A DNA stretch of 64,000 nt from the NCBI RefSeq assembly GCF_037080055.1, contig NZ_JBAOJI010000002.1, positions 62,001 to 126,000 of the forward strand, written 5' to 3'. This document shows positions 34,633 through 43,419 of the stretch, one piece after another (the stretch's first letter is position 1; every line of letters starts with the position of its first letter). Position numbers and translations under genes: made by a program. Origin of the DNA: Halovenus sp037080055. GTDB lineage: Archaea > Halobacteriota > Halobacteria > Halobacteriales > Haloarculaceae. The notes under the pieces were generated by a model. It saw only the letters and a list, made by a program, of their open reading frames with translations, was not told the origin of the DNA and searched no databases.

Positions 34633-36873
34633 CTACGGCTTCGGTGGATTACCGCCGTAGGCATCCATGTCGCCGTAGAAATTCAACAGCCCGAATTTCA
34701 ACTTCTCCGGATCCATATCGATCATCTCTGCGCGCTCTTCCGCCGGGAAACTCCCCCGGACGGCGTAGGAGGGCATCTCCATCTCGGCGCGTTCGGTGTA
34801 GCGAGCGTCGAGCAGAATCCGCGCGCCGAAATCCTCCGGTGAGCGAATGACGCGACCCAGTGCCTGCCGGGTTTTCCGAATCGTCGGAATCTCGACGGCG
34901 TACCGCCAGCCAGCGCTGTCTTCGCCGCGACCGGTTCCGCTGTCTTCGTCGCCGAAACTTTCCTCGTAGGCATCTTGAACGGCCTGCATCCGTTCATCCA
35001 GATGTGGGTACGGCACGCCGACGACGATGACACTCCGGGCGTCGTCGCCGTCGTAGCTCACGCCTTCACCCAGTGTGCCCCACATCGACGTGTAGAGGAC
35101 GCCATTGTCGTCGTCAGCGAATCGCTCGCGCAGGTCGTGGGCCGACGTGCCGGGTTCGTCGAGATAGGTCGTCCCCTCGGCGACTCGCTCGCTGTATCGC
35201 TCGGCCTCGCCGTAACTCGGGAAGAAGACGAGCGTGTTGCCGGGGGTCATCCGCGCGGTGTCTTCGATGATTTCGGTGATCGTCCCCTGTACCTCGGGTT
35301 CGTCGCGCTTGCTCGCAAAGAGCGCCGGGCCGTCGACCGTGTAGGTTCGTCGTCGCTCTTCTGGGAACTGCGCACCGTAGGCCATCGTCTCGACTTCGTC
35401 GAGACCGAGTACGTCCTCGGTCACGTCGAACGGTCGCAGGGTGGCGCTCATCAGCACGCTCGCGTGCAGATCCTCGAACAACGCTCGGGTCACTTGATTC
35501 GGGATGCAGGTGTACAGCTCCGCCCGCCCGTAAATATCGCCGTCCTCGGCCGGTTCGGTCCCCGTATCCAGTGTCTCTGCTGTGGACTGATCGTCCCGTT
35601 CCTGCTCGCGGCGGACGCTGACAACGGGATAGGTCCCCATCGCGCCGCTCTCGTCGAGCCACTGGGCGATGAACTCGGCGGCCTGCTGGGTCTGACACTC
35701 CTTGCGGACGCTTCGCTCGCCGTTTTTGTACTCCTGCTCGTAGCGCTTGTCGAGTTCGTTCCCGAGTTCCAGCGCGGCGTCGATTTCGCTCTGGTAGCCC
35801 GGCCCGACGTAGGTCTGCAGGAAGGCCAGCGTCACGTCGTCGCGCCTGTCCTCGTTGTCGATGGCCAGATCGTACCAGTTCTCGCCGACTTTCGACCGCT
35901 CGCCAAAGTCGAAGCCTTCCTCGTAGCCCTCTCTGAGCGCGCCGAGGAAGGTTTCGAGGATGTTCTCGGCGTTCTCGGTGCGGGCGTCCTCGACGCCAGA
36001 TAACTCGTCGAGCGCGCTCTCGATGGTGTTCTCGGTCAGCGTGCGGCGGGCGTGATCCCGCGCTGCCGATTCGACGTTGTGGGCCTCGTCGAAGATAGCG
36101 ATCACGTCCTCCGGATCCCGGCCAAGCCACCGGAAGAACTGCTCGCGGATCATCGGACTCAGCAGATGATGGTAGTTGCAGACGACCAGATCGACCCCCT
36201 CGACGCCTTCCTTGAGCAGTTCGTAGCCGCAGAGGCCGCGGTCGTGGGCGTACTCGTAGATCTCGTCGGGAGTGCGCACGTCTTCGTACAGCCACGCGAA
36301 AAAGTCGGTCGTGTCGGCGGTCAGATTCCGGTAGTAGTGATCGCAGGTCGCTCGCTCCGAGAGGTCTTCGAGTTCTTCCTCGACGGATTCGAGTTCGTCC
36401 ATCACGGAACTGCGCGCCGCCGCCGCGTCACCGTTGCCGGCCTGACTCTGATCGAGGAGTTCGCCCTGTTTGCGTTCGAGTTCGGCCTGCTCCTGTTCGG
36501 TGTCGACCAGATCCCGGGTCGTATCGCGCAGGGCCTGACACTCCTGATAACCCACGTCGATATGGCACATCGACCCCTTGCCGCGAAAGACCACTGCACG
36601 AATATCCTCCGTCTCGGCGATGGCGCTGGCATCTCTGCGGAACTGGCGCATCTGCTGGTGGACGTTCGTCGTAATGACGACCGTCTTGTCGTGTTCGCGG
36701 GCGTACTCCAGGGCAGGGACCAGTGAGGCGAGGGTCTTGCCCGTCCCGGTCGCGCCTTCGAACAGAATATCGGACTCGTCGTCGAGGGCGTCGTAGATCT
36801 GGGTCATCGCCTCCCGCTGGTGGTCGTAGGGCTCGCTGTAGGGGAAATATCGGAGATACGACGCCTGTGACAC
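34633..36873 (-). CDS. XPD/Rad3-like Fe-S DNA helicase
   Basis: 746 residues from GTG 36873 (VSQASYLRYFPYSEPYDHQREAM); a longer frame to 36945 overlaps the flavin reductase gene. Motif I is FEGATGTGKTLASL, the DEAH box is FDEAHNVE, and the C-terminal helicase motifs include VFFPSYGEAERY, SMWGTLGEGVSYDG and QALGRVIRSPED. Cysteines in MCHIDVGYQEC, TCDHYYRN and RGLCGYEL supply the four ligands of an XPD-type Fe-S domain. A superfamily 2, 5'-3' DNA helicase for repair. Confidence 0.92.
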   Translation of the reverse strand: MSQASYLRYFPYSEPYDHQREAMTQIYDALDDESDILFEGATGTGKTLASLVPALEYAREHDKTVVITTNVHQQMRQFRRDASAIAETEDIRAVVFRGKGSMCHIDVGYQECQALRDTTRDLVDTEQEQAELERKQGELLDQSQAGNGDAAAARSSVMDELESVEEELEDLSERATCDHYYRNLTADTTDFFAWLYEDVRTPDEIYEYAHDRGLCGYELLKEGVEGVDLVVCNYHHLLSPMIREQFFRWLGRDPEDVIAIFDEAHNVESAARDHARRTLTENTIESALDELSGVEDARTENAENILETFLGALREGYEEGFDFGERSKVGENWYDLAIDNEDRRDDVTLAFLQTYVGPGYQSEIDAALELGNELDKRYEQEYKNGERSVRKECQTQQAAEFIAQWLDESGAMGTYPVVSVRREQERDDQSTAETLDTGTEPAEDGDIYGRAELYTCIPNQVTRALFEDLHASVLMSATLRPFDVTEDVLGLDEVETMAYGAQFPEERRRTYTVDGPALFASKRDEPEVQGTITEIIEDTARMTPGNTLVFFPSYGEAERYSERVAEGTTYLDEPGTSAHDLRERFADDDNGVLYTSMWGTLGEGVSYDGDDARSVIVVGVPYPHLDERMQAVQDAYEESFGDEDSGTGRGEDSAGWRYAVEIPTIRKTRQALGRVIRSPEDFGARILLDARYTERAEMEMPSYAVRGSFPAEERAEMIDMDPEKLKFGLLNFYGDMDAYGGNPPKP

Positions 36874-36920
36874 GGGCGGGAATAGACCCTTCTGGAATAA
36901 AACGCTGGCCCCTCGGTGTG

Positions 36921-37406
36921 TTATTCGGTCCCGAGCCGACCCCACTCGCCCTCGAAGAATGTCAGGGCCTCCTTGTCTTCGAGTTGCTCGGCGGCTTCGA
37001 CGCTGCCGATGTAGATGGTGTGATCGCCGGCCTCGACGGCTTCGTGGATCGAGCAGTCGACGTAGCCCAGCGACTCGGTAAAGATCGGTGCGCCGGTTTC
37101 GGCAGTCATCGTCGGGAACTCGGTGAACGGATCGATCTCTTCCTCGGCCATGTCGGCGAAGTGCTCGCCGAGGATCTGCTGGTCGGCAGCGAGGATGTTG
37201 ACACAGTAGCCGTCGGCGTCACCGCTCTGGAGTTGTTCGTGTGCCTCGGTGTTGTGATCGAGACAGACCAGCACCAGCGGTGGGTCCAGCGAGACGCTGC
37301 TGAAGGCGTTGACCGTGATCCCGTGTGGCTGCTCGCCGTTCAGTGTTACCGCAGTGACGCCGGTTGCAAATTCGCCCATCACGCTCCGCAGGTCGATCTC
37401 TGACAT
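36921..37406 (-). CDS. Flavin reductase (FMN-binding split-barrel) family protein
   Basis: 161 residues. MGEFATGVTAVTLNGEQPHGITVNAFSSVSLDPPLVLVCL is the classic N-terminal half of the HpaC/flavin reductase-like domain, including the Thr/Ser-Asn flavin contacts. The likely activity is NAD(P)H-dependent reduction of FMN or FAD. Some members of this fold supply reduced flavin for corrinoid reduction, but nothing here beyond proximity (2.3 kb) to the cobalamin genes suggests that. Confidence 0.85.
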   Translation of the reverse strand: MSEIDLRSVMGEFATGVTAVTLNGEQPHGITVNAFSSVSLDPPLVLVCLDHNTEAHEQLQSGDADGYCVNILAADQQILGEHFADMAEEEIDPFTEFPTMTAETGAPIFTESLGYVDCSIHEAVEAGDHTIYIGSVEAAEQLEDKEALTFFEGEWGRLGTE

Positions 37407-37477
37407 GGCTTCTGATTGGGTCCACCGACAGATGAAGATTCGTCTTTCGGGTCGGTATCAGTGCTGATAGCATCGGG

Positions 37478-37488
37478 ATAAAGCCTTT
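37478..37488 (+). promoter_or_regulatory. TATA-like box of PAS-Htr gene
   Basis: GGGATAAAGCC lies 26-36 bases upstream of ATG 37514, consistent with a leaderless transcript. Confidence 0.4.
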
Positions 37489-37513
37489 CGTACTGGGGGC
37501 TAACCGACTGAGT

Positions 37514-38824
37514 ATGTCAGAGGGTGCGCTAACGATGGACGACCCGGGGATATACGGGCAGTTCGAGGCCGCCGAACGGCGCTGGATTCAGGCGCTGTAC
37601 GAACTCCCGCTGCCGGTCGTCGTCGCCGACGAGGAGAGCGAGATCGTACTGTTCAACCCCGCGATGCAAGAGCTAATGGCACTGGACCCGAACCGGATTC
37701 CTGAACTCGAACCGTGGGAAATCTTCCGGACCTACGAGACCCACGGAACGAAGACCACGATGGCCGAGCGAACGCGGGAGGCCGGCGAACCGATCCGTGG
37801 CATCGAGACCGAACTCCTCGATCACGACAATACCGAGCACGACGTCGTCATTTCGAGCACGCCGATGTACGACGCGAGCGGCGAGATTACCGGCACGGTC
37901 ACGGCGATGCGGGACGTGACCGAACTCCGGGAGAAAGAACGGGAACTGACTGCGACTCACGAGCAGGTCGCGGATCAACTCGCGGATATCGTCGAACGAC
38001 TGAACGACATCTCACAGGAGGTCGCCTCGAACGCCGAACAGATCGAAGACGATGCTGTCGAGCAGGATTCCAAACTGCAGGACGCTCTCTCGGAGATCGA
38101 ATCAGTCAGCGCCAGTATGGAGGAAATTGCGGCGACGACCGACCAGATCACCGAGACGGTCGACGATGCCCGTGAACTGGCGACCGAAGGCCAGGAGGCC
38201 GGCGAACAGGCGGGTGAGGCCGCCGATGGCATGCTCGACGCCAGCGAGCAGCTCACCGAGACCATCACCGAACTCGCCGACCGGATGGACGACATCGACG
38301 AGATCACCGAGGTGATCGCCGAAATCGCCGATCAGACGAACATGCTCGCGCTGAACGCCAACATCGAGGCCGCCCGCGCCGATCAGGGCGGAGAAGGATT
38401 CGCGGTCGTTGCCGACGAGGTCAAATCCTTAGCTAACGAGACACAGGAGTACACCGACGAGATCAGCACCGAGGTCCAGGAGATCCAGGACAGCAGCCGG
38501 ACGGCAGTCTCGGAGGTCGAACAGGCCTACGACCAGGCAGCCACTGCCGCCGAACAGGTCGAATCGGCGCTCGATTCGCTCTCGGACATCGTCGACGCCG
38601 TCGAGGATGCGGCCGCGAGCACCGACGAAATCGCATCGGCGAACGACCAGCAGGCCACTCGGGTCGAATCTGTCGCCGCGACGATCAACGACGCGGCGGA
38701 GCAGGCCGAAACCGTCCGGGAAGGCGCACAGGATACCGCCGAACTGGCCGAGACACAGACCGACATCGTCGACGACGTACAGCGAACCGTCGACGACCTC
38801 GCCGAGGACCTCGACGAGGAGTGA
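37514..38824 (+). CDS. Soluble PAS-domain Htr-type transducer
   Basis: 436 residues with no transmembrane segment. Residues 15-140 are a PAS domain (YELPLPVVVADEESEIVLFN, ending GTVTAMRDVTELREKERE). The rest is a long coiled coil with the chemoreceptor signalling tip IADQTNMLALNANIEAARAD followed by GFAVVADEVKSLANE, which binds CheA/CheW. It is therefore a cytoplasmic sensor for taxis, with the PAS domain the probable ligand or redox site. Stands alone; no che genes are nearby. An alternative start at 37535 would shorten it by seven residues. Confidence 0.88.
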   Translation: MSEGALTMDDPGIYGQFEAAERRWIQALYELPLPVVVADEESEIVLFNPAMQELMALDPNRIPELEPWEIFRTYETHGTKTTMAERTREAGEPIRGIETELLDHDNTEHDVVISSTPMYDASGEITGTVTAMRDVTELREKERELTATHEQVADQLADIVERLNDISQEVASNAEQIEDDAVEQDSKLQDALSEIESVSASMEEIAATTDQITETVDDARELATEGQEAGEQAGEAADGMLDASEQLTETITELADRMDDIDEITEVIAEIADQTNMLALNANIEAARADQGGEGFAVVADEVKSLANETQEYTDEISTEVQEIQDSSRTAVSEVEQAYDQAATAAEQVESALDSLSDIVDAVEDAAASTDEIASANDQQATRVESVAATINDAAEQAETVREGAQDTAELAETQTDIVDDVQRTVDDLAEDLDEE

Positions 38825-39034
38825 GATGGAATACGAGTCACGGGGACAGGTGTACCGCAACTGACTGTGCTCTTCCTCACAGACCCGCCAACTATTCTGT
38901 CCAGTGACACCCCTCTGTGTTCTTTCAGTCTCTGAACCTGCTATAAAGGGCCGAAGACCGTCTTAACGGACTCGTTTCTAATACCCTGGGAATCAGTTCT
39001 GATAACCATATGTCCACAGACGGTACCGTGATGT

Positions 39035-39907
39035 ATGTCGTTATATTCAGATCATGATTCTGTCCGGAGTGCCGAGTGGCTCTCGGACAATCTCGACCTG
39101 TTCAGGACCGACGATCCCGAGTATCGACTCGTCGAGGTCGACATGGACCCGAAGGTATACGACGAGTGGCATATTCCCGGCGCGGTACAGATCGACTGGG
39201 AAGAAGATATCATCGATGGCCTCGGTGGCAACGTCGTCGGGGTAGCGGAGTTCGAGGAGTTGCTCGGCGACCTCGGAATCACCGACGAAACGACAGTCGT
39301 CGTCTACGGCGACAAGGCGAACTGGTTCGCCGGACACGCATACTGGGTACTGAACTACTACTGCCACGACGACGTTCAGTTGCTCGACGGTGGCCGCCGG
39401 TACTGGTCGATGCAGGGGTACGAGACGACGACTGCGGTCCCCGAGTACACCACCCGGGAGTACTCCATCTCGGGCACCGACGAGAGCGTCAGAGCCTACG
39501 AGGAGGAGGTTGCGGACGCGATAGAGACCGACACGGCGCTCATCGATGTCCGCAACCCACAGGAGTACCGCGGCGAGAAGCCCCCCGCGGAGATTCCGAA
39601 CACGACCGACCGCGAGGGACACATTCCGAGCGCCGAGAACATTCCGTGGGGACAGGCAGTCGACATGGACGGGACGTTCAAACACCCGGAGGAACTCCGC
39701 GAGATTTACGGCAACTACGTCGGCGACGAGGCAATCGCGTACTGCCGCATCGGCGAGCGGTCGTCGATCACGTGGTTCGTCCTCTCGGAACTGCTCGATG
39801 TCGACGCCCGTAACTACGACGGGTCGTGGACCGAGTGGGGCGCGGACGAGGACAAACCGATCGAGACAGTTGAACCAGCCGCTCCGACTGGAGGCGATCA
39901 CTCATGA
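39035..39907 (+). CDS. Two-domain sulfurtransferase (rhodanese)
   Basis: 290 residues. The first rhodanese domain (about 10-130) has YDEWHIPGAVQIDWEED but lacks a cysteine in its active loop (VVVYGDKANWFAG). The second (about 155-275) has LIDVRNPQEYRGEK and the active-site cysteine in IAYCRIGERSS. Typical of thiosulfate sulfurtransferases that form cysteine persulfide. Start ATG 39035; a nearby ATG at 39031 is out of frame. The stop overlaps the next ATG, so the two genes are probably co-expressed. Confidence 0.9.
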   Translation: MSLYSDHDSVRSAEWLSDNLDLFRTDDPEYRLVEVDMDPKVYDEWHIPGAVQIDWEEDIIDGLGGNVVGVAEFEELLGDLGITDETTVVVYGDKANWFAGHAYWVLNYYCHDDVQLLDGGRRYWSMQGYETTTAVPEYTTREYSISGTDESVRAYEEEVADAIETDTALIDVRNPQEYRGEKPPAEIPNTTDREGHIPSAENIPWGQAVDMDGTFKHPEELREIYGNYVGDEAIAYCRIGERSSITWFVLSELLDVDARNYDGSWTEWGADEDKPIETVEPAAPTGGDHS

Positions 39908-40425
39908 CAACAATGCAAACGACGGACAGCGACGTGCGCGGAGTACAGGTAAACGTCTGCATCGACGGCGTCATGTCGGTCTTCCAGAGCCGAATGCGCG
40001 ATATTCTGGACGACCACGGCATCGAGAAGCCGGATCCCCACCCCGACGAGTGGTACCCGCTCGAGGACTTCCTCGAAGTGCTCGAAGTCGTCGAACTCGA
40101 TGTCGGCGAGAACGCACTGACGAAAATCGGGGAAGCGACCCCGCAGTTCGTCGAATGGCCGACCAGTCCAACGACGCCAGCAGATGCACTCGAACACGTG
40201 GTCGAAATCTTCGAGCAGAACCACCGGAACGTCTCCGGGGAGTACCACTTCGAGCAGACCGGCGACAGCACGGGCCGGATCACCTCGACGACGCCGTATC
40301 CGGCGGCGTGGGAGGCTGGCTTCCTCAAAGGGGTGACCGAGATTCACGGCTCGGAGTACGCCCGGGTGAAGACAGTCGACGACTCGGCGGAGGGCGAGAC
40401 TGTCTTCGAGATTCGGTGGGAGTGA
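39904..40425 (+). CDS. Uncharacterised protein coupled to rhodanese
   Basis: 173 residues starting ATG 39904, overlapping the rhodanese stop. The sequence has alternating helices and strands (VFQSRMRDILDDHGI, ENALTKIGEATPQF, DALEHVVEIFEQNH, and a final strand pair) with one cysteine near the N-terminus. The layout is loosely like heme-NO-binding or 4-vinyl-reductase (V4R) ligand-binding folds, but no diagnostic residues are clear. I do not assign a function. Coupling to a sulfurtransferase suggests small-molecule or sulfur sensing, which is inference. Confidence 0.6.
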   Translation: MTTMQTTDSDVRGVQVNVCIDGVMSVFQSRMRDILDDHGIEKPDPHPDEWYPLEDFLEVLEVVELDVGENALTKIGEATPQFVEWPTSPTTPADALEHVVEIFEQNHRNVSGEYHFEQTGDSTGRITSTTPYPAAWEAGFLKGVTEIHGSEYARVKTVDDSAEGETVFEIRWE

Positions 40426-40483
40426 GCGGTTGGAGCAGTATCGAAGGGAAGATTTGTACCCCCGGCCCGCCAACCGAGGGATA

Positions 40484-41491
40484 ATGGAGGGGCCACTCTG
40501 GACTGAACGGCACGCGCCGGAGCTTTCTGATCTGCCGCAGGCGGAGGTCCGCGACCACTTCGAGCGGGCACTCGAAGAGCCGATGAACCTCGTCGTCCAC
40601 GGCCCGGAGGGAAGTGGCAAGACCGCCGCGGTCCGGGCACTGACCCGCGCCGCCCACGAGAATCCCGACGCCGACCGCATCGAGATCAACGTCGCCGACT
40701 TCTTCAACTCGACGAAAAAAGAGATCGCCGACGACCCCCGATTCAGCCGGTTTATCGACGCCAAGCGCCGGCGTAACTCCTCGAAGGCCGATCTGATCAA
40801 CCACGTCCTCAAGGAATCGGCCAGCTATTCGCCCGCCACCGGCGAGTACAAGACCGTCGTGCTGGACAACGCGGAAGCGATGCGCGAGGACTTCCAGCAG
40901 GCGCTCCGTCGGGTGATGGAGCAGTACTACGAGGCCAGCCAGTTCGTGATCACCACTCGCCAGCCCTCTGCGCTCATCTCGCCGATTCGCTCGCGGTGTT
41001 TCCCGATTCCAGTCCGCTCCCCTACCCAAGAGGAGATCATCGGCGTGCTCGAAGAGATTGCCGAGGCTGAGGACGCGGCGTACGACGACGAAGGGCTGGA
41101 GTACATCGCCGGTGCGGCCAGCGGCGACCTGCGGGAGGCCATTTTGAACGCGCAGACGACCTACGAGCAGGAAGGCGAGATCACGATGAACACCGCCTAC
41201 GAGACGCTGTCGGCGGTCGGCATCGACGAGCGGGTCCAGGAGATGATCGCCGACGCCGAGGCCGGCGAGTTCACCGACGCCCGCTCGACACTCGACGAGT
41301 TGCTCGTCGACGAGGGCTACAGCGGCAGCGAAGTACTCGAAGATATTCTCGACGTGGCGCGGTCGCGGTACTCCGGGGCAGAACTCGCAGAACTCCACCG
41401 ACTCGCGGGCGAAATCGACATGGATCTGCACGACGGCACGAACGACCGCCTGCACGTTTCGCATCTGCTCGCGAATCTCGCGGACGCCTGA
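40484..41491 (+). CDS. rfcC: Replication factor C small subunit 2 (RfcC type)
   Basis: 335 residues from ATG 40484. Walker A is HGPEGSGKTAAV; the Walker B equivalent reads VVLDNAEAM, where Asn replaces the usual glutamate of a DExx box; the SRC motif is kept in IRSRCFPIPV. RHAPELSDLPQ at the start is typical for RFC small subunits. It belongs to the clamp loader that opens PCNA. The altered Walker B suggests reduced ATP hydrolysis and a structural or regulatory position in the pentamer. Other RFC genes are not in the window. Confidence 0.9.
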   Translation: MEGPLWTERHAPELSDLPQAEVRDHFERALEEPMNLVVHGPEGSGKTAAVRALTRAAHENPDADRIEINVADFFNSTKKEIADDPRFSRFIDAKRRRNSSKADLINHVLKESASYSPATGEYKTVVLDNAEAMREDFQQALRRVMEQYYEASQFVITTRQPSALISPIRSRCFPIPVRSPTQEEIIGVLEEIAEAEDAAYDDEGLEYIAGAASGDLREAILNAQTTYEQEGEITMNTAYETLSAVGIDERVQEMIADAEAGEFTDARSTLDELLVDEGYSGSEVLEDILDVARSRYSGAELAELHRLAGEIDMDLHDGTNDRLHVSHLLANLADA

Positions 41492-41495
41492 CGTT

Positions 41496-42185
41496 TCACA
41501 TCGGCACGTCCGCGCCGAACTGCTCCCTGTACTCCTCGACGGTCATCTCGTGGGTCTGGAGATGTGAGTAGGTGATCGCATCGTAGGTGTTCCCGCAGAC
41601 CCGACATCGAACGTCGCTGTCCGCTGTCTCAGTCAGTGCGTTTGCGGGGTCGACGTTCTCCCCAAGTCGCTGCTGGAGGTCGCTGTACTGGTCGAGTTGT
41701 CTCGAAAGCCGTTCGATCTGATCGCTGATATCCGTCGCGATGTCGTCGCTTTGAGTCGCCTGTGCTTCGAGCTGTTCGGCCGTCGTGGTGAGCTGGTCTT
41801 CGAGACGGCGGTTGATATTCAGAAAGACGGTGAGCTGTTCGGCACCTCGGGTAAGCGCCTCCGTCTCGGTCTCCTCGTAGGTTTCCTCGATGGTTTCGTA
41901 GAGCTGATCGTGTTCTGTCTGCAGTTCGTCGAATAGCACGTCGACAGTCTCGCTGAGGTCGTCGAGTGCGTCGTCTTCGGTGAGAGCGGCGAGGCGCAGC
42001 GACTGCTGGATTGACCCGCGGCTCAGTTCGAGCAGTTGTCGCCCGGCTTGCTCGCCCGCGGCCAGTCCCTCATCGGAGAGGTCCTCTCGAATCGTCCGCG
42101 GCACTTGCAGGAGATCCGCACCGCGTTTGAGCGTCTCCCGCTGTAACTCGAAGAGCGGCCCGATGGGCGTCTGATACTCACTCAT
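41496..42185 (-). CDS. Coiled-coil protein with C-terminal Ros/MucR-like zinc finger
   Basis: 229 residues. Residues 15-185 are predicted almost entirely helical with coiled-coil character. Residues about 196-225 contain C-x2-C-x10-H-x3-H (CRVCGNTYDAITYSHLQTH) followed by TVEEYREQFG, the layout of Ros/MucR-type zinc fingers (a zinc finger followed by a TxEEYR segment). The function is unknown; the zinc finger could bind DNA or protein. Convergent with rfcC, four bases apart. Confidence 0.65.
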   Translation of the reverse strand: MSEYQTPIGPLFELQRETLKRGADLLQVPRTIREDLSDEGLAAGEQAGRQLLELSRGSIQQSLRLAALTEDDALDDLSETVDVLFDELQTEHDQLYETIEETYEETETEALTRGAEQLTVFLNINRRLEDQLTTTAEQLEAQATQSDDIATDISDQIERLSRQLDQYSDLQQRLGENVDPANALTETADSDVRCRVCGNTYDAITYSHLQTHEMTVEEYREQFGADVPM

Positions 42186-42240
42186 TGCGCTCGTTATTCA
42201 GACATCTCTGAGTACGTAGGAAATGCTGTCGGTTCCGCGG

Positions 42241-43377
42241 TTAGAACGGCTCGACATCCCGGCGCATGTTGAGCGCGCTGGTGAAATCGCCCCGGGAGAT
42301 CAACCCGATGGGTCGGCCATCCCACTCGACGAGTGCCACGCCCGCCTCGTTGCCAGCCAGTTCGTACAACCCGTCGACGGCGTCCATTCGACCGTCCAGC
42401 CGTGGCAGATCTGTCGTCGCGACCGACCCGACGGGGGTCGTCGAGAACTGGTCGGTCGGGACGCTCCGGAGTTTCTCGGTCGTCACGACGCCGACGATAT
42501 CGCCGTCGTCGTCGACGACCGGGAGTTCGCTCCGTCGGCTGGCGAACAGGCGATCCAGCGCCGCCTCGACGGTGCTGTCGGCGGGCAGCGGTTCCTGTTC
42601 GTTGATCAGATCCGCGACCGTCAGATCGGAGAGCAGTCCCGCGATGACGACCGACCGGGACTCGTTGCTCGCCGCGACGTAGATGAACAGCGCGAGGATC
42701 AACAGGAGTGGGCTGAACGTGTAGATGCCGAGCCCCAGGAATAGCAGCGCGAACACCGTCCCGACGCTCGCAGCGGTCCGAGTCGCGCTGACGTAGGAGC
42801 GATTGCGCGCGAGCAGTGCTCGCAACACGCGTCCGCCGTCCATCGGGAAGGCCGGGAGCATGTTGAACACGGCGAGAAAGACGTTCATGACGGCGAGAAA
42901 GCCAAGACAGTAGATGAGCAGCGTCGCCGAAGTCGGGACGACAACCAGCGCGGCCAGCCCACCGGCCGCCAGCAGGAGACTCGACGCCGGCCCGGCGATG
43001 GCGATCCAGAACTCCCGGTTCCACTCCTCGGGCATGCTGGACAGGCTGGCGAGGCCACCGAGCAGCCACAGCGTGATCGACTCGACCTCGATGTCGTACC
43101 GCATCGCGGCCCACGCGTGGCCGAGTTCGTGGAAGGTTACGCTGCCAAAGAGTGCAAACGCCGAAATCGCCCCGATCAGCCACCTGTCTTCCGGTCCCGA
43201 CAGCGCCGCTGGATCGACCGTCGCCGGCGTCAGGGCCGTGATGAGCGAGGAGTACGCTCCGATCTGTTCGCCGCTCCCGATCAGAAAGGCCAAAATTGGG
43301 AGAAAGACCAGAAGCGAGATATTGATCCTGATGGGGATTCCCCAGATGTGCAAGATCGTATAGTTGTACGACGACAT
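42241..43377 (-). CDS. Site-2 protease family (M50) membrane metalloprotease with C-terminal CBS pair
   Basis: 378 residues. About six transmembrane segments; the zinc site is FHELGHAWAAMRYDIE (HExxH) with the third ligand in NMLPAFPMDGGR. Two CBS domains occupy residues about 255-370. This is the SpoIVFB-like branch of intramembrane proteases, which cleaves membrane-anchored regulators; the CBS pair may sense nucleotides. The substrate is unknown. Confidence 0.9.
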   Translation of the reverse strand: MSSYNYTILHIWGIPIRINISLLVFLPILAFLIGSGEQIGAYSSLITALTPATVDPAALSGPEDRWLIGAISAFALFGSVTFHELGHAWAAMRYDIEVESITLWLLGGLASLSSMPEEWNREFWIAIAGPASSLLLAAGGLAALVVVPTSATLLIYCLGFLAVMNVFLAVFNMLPAFPMDGGRVLRALLARNRSYVSATRTAASVGTVFALLFLGLGIYTFSPLLLILALFIYVAASNESRSVVIAGLLSDLTVADLINEQEPLPADSTVEAALDRLFASRRSELPVVDDDGDIVGVVTTEKLRSVPTDQFSTTPVGSVATTDLPRLDGRMDAVDGLYELAGNEAGVALVEWDGRPIGLISRGDFTSALNMRRDVEPF

Positions 43378-43419
43378 ACCGGCTAGTCGAGTGGATCGAA
43401 AGTAGGCCTTGGGATCATC

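Noticed and set aside
38826..38864. 12-codon frame (MEYESRGQVYRN) after the Htr gene
   Set aside because: Too short to support, no promoter or family evidence.
42194..43183. 329-residue frame on the same strand as the site-2 protease
   Set aside because: Arg-rich out-of-frame shadow; the HExxH and CBS motifs are in the other frame.
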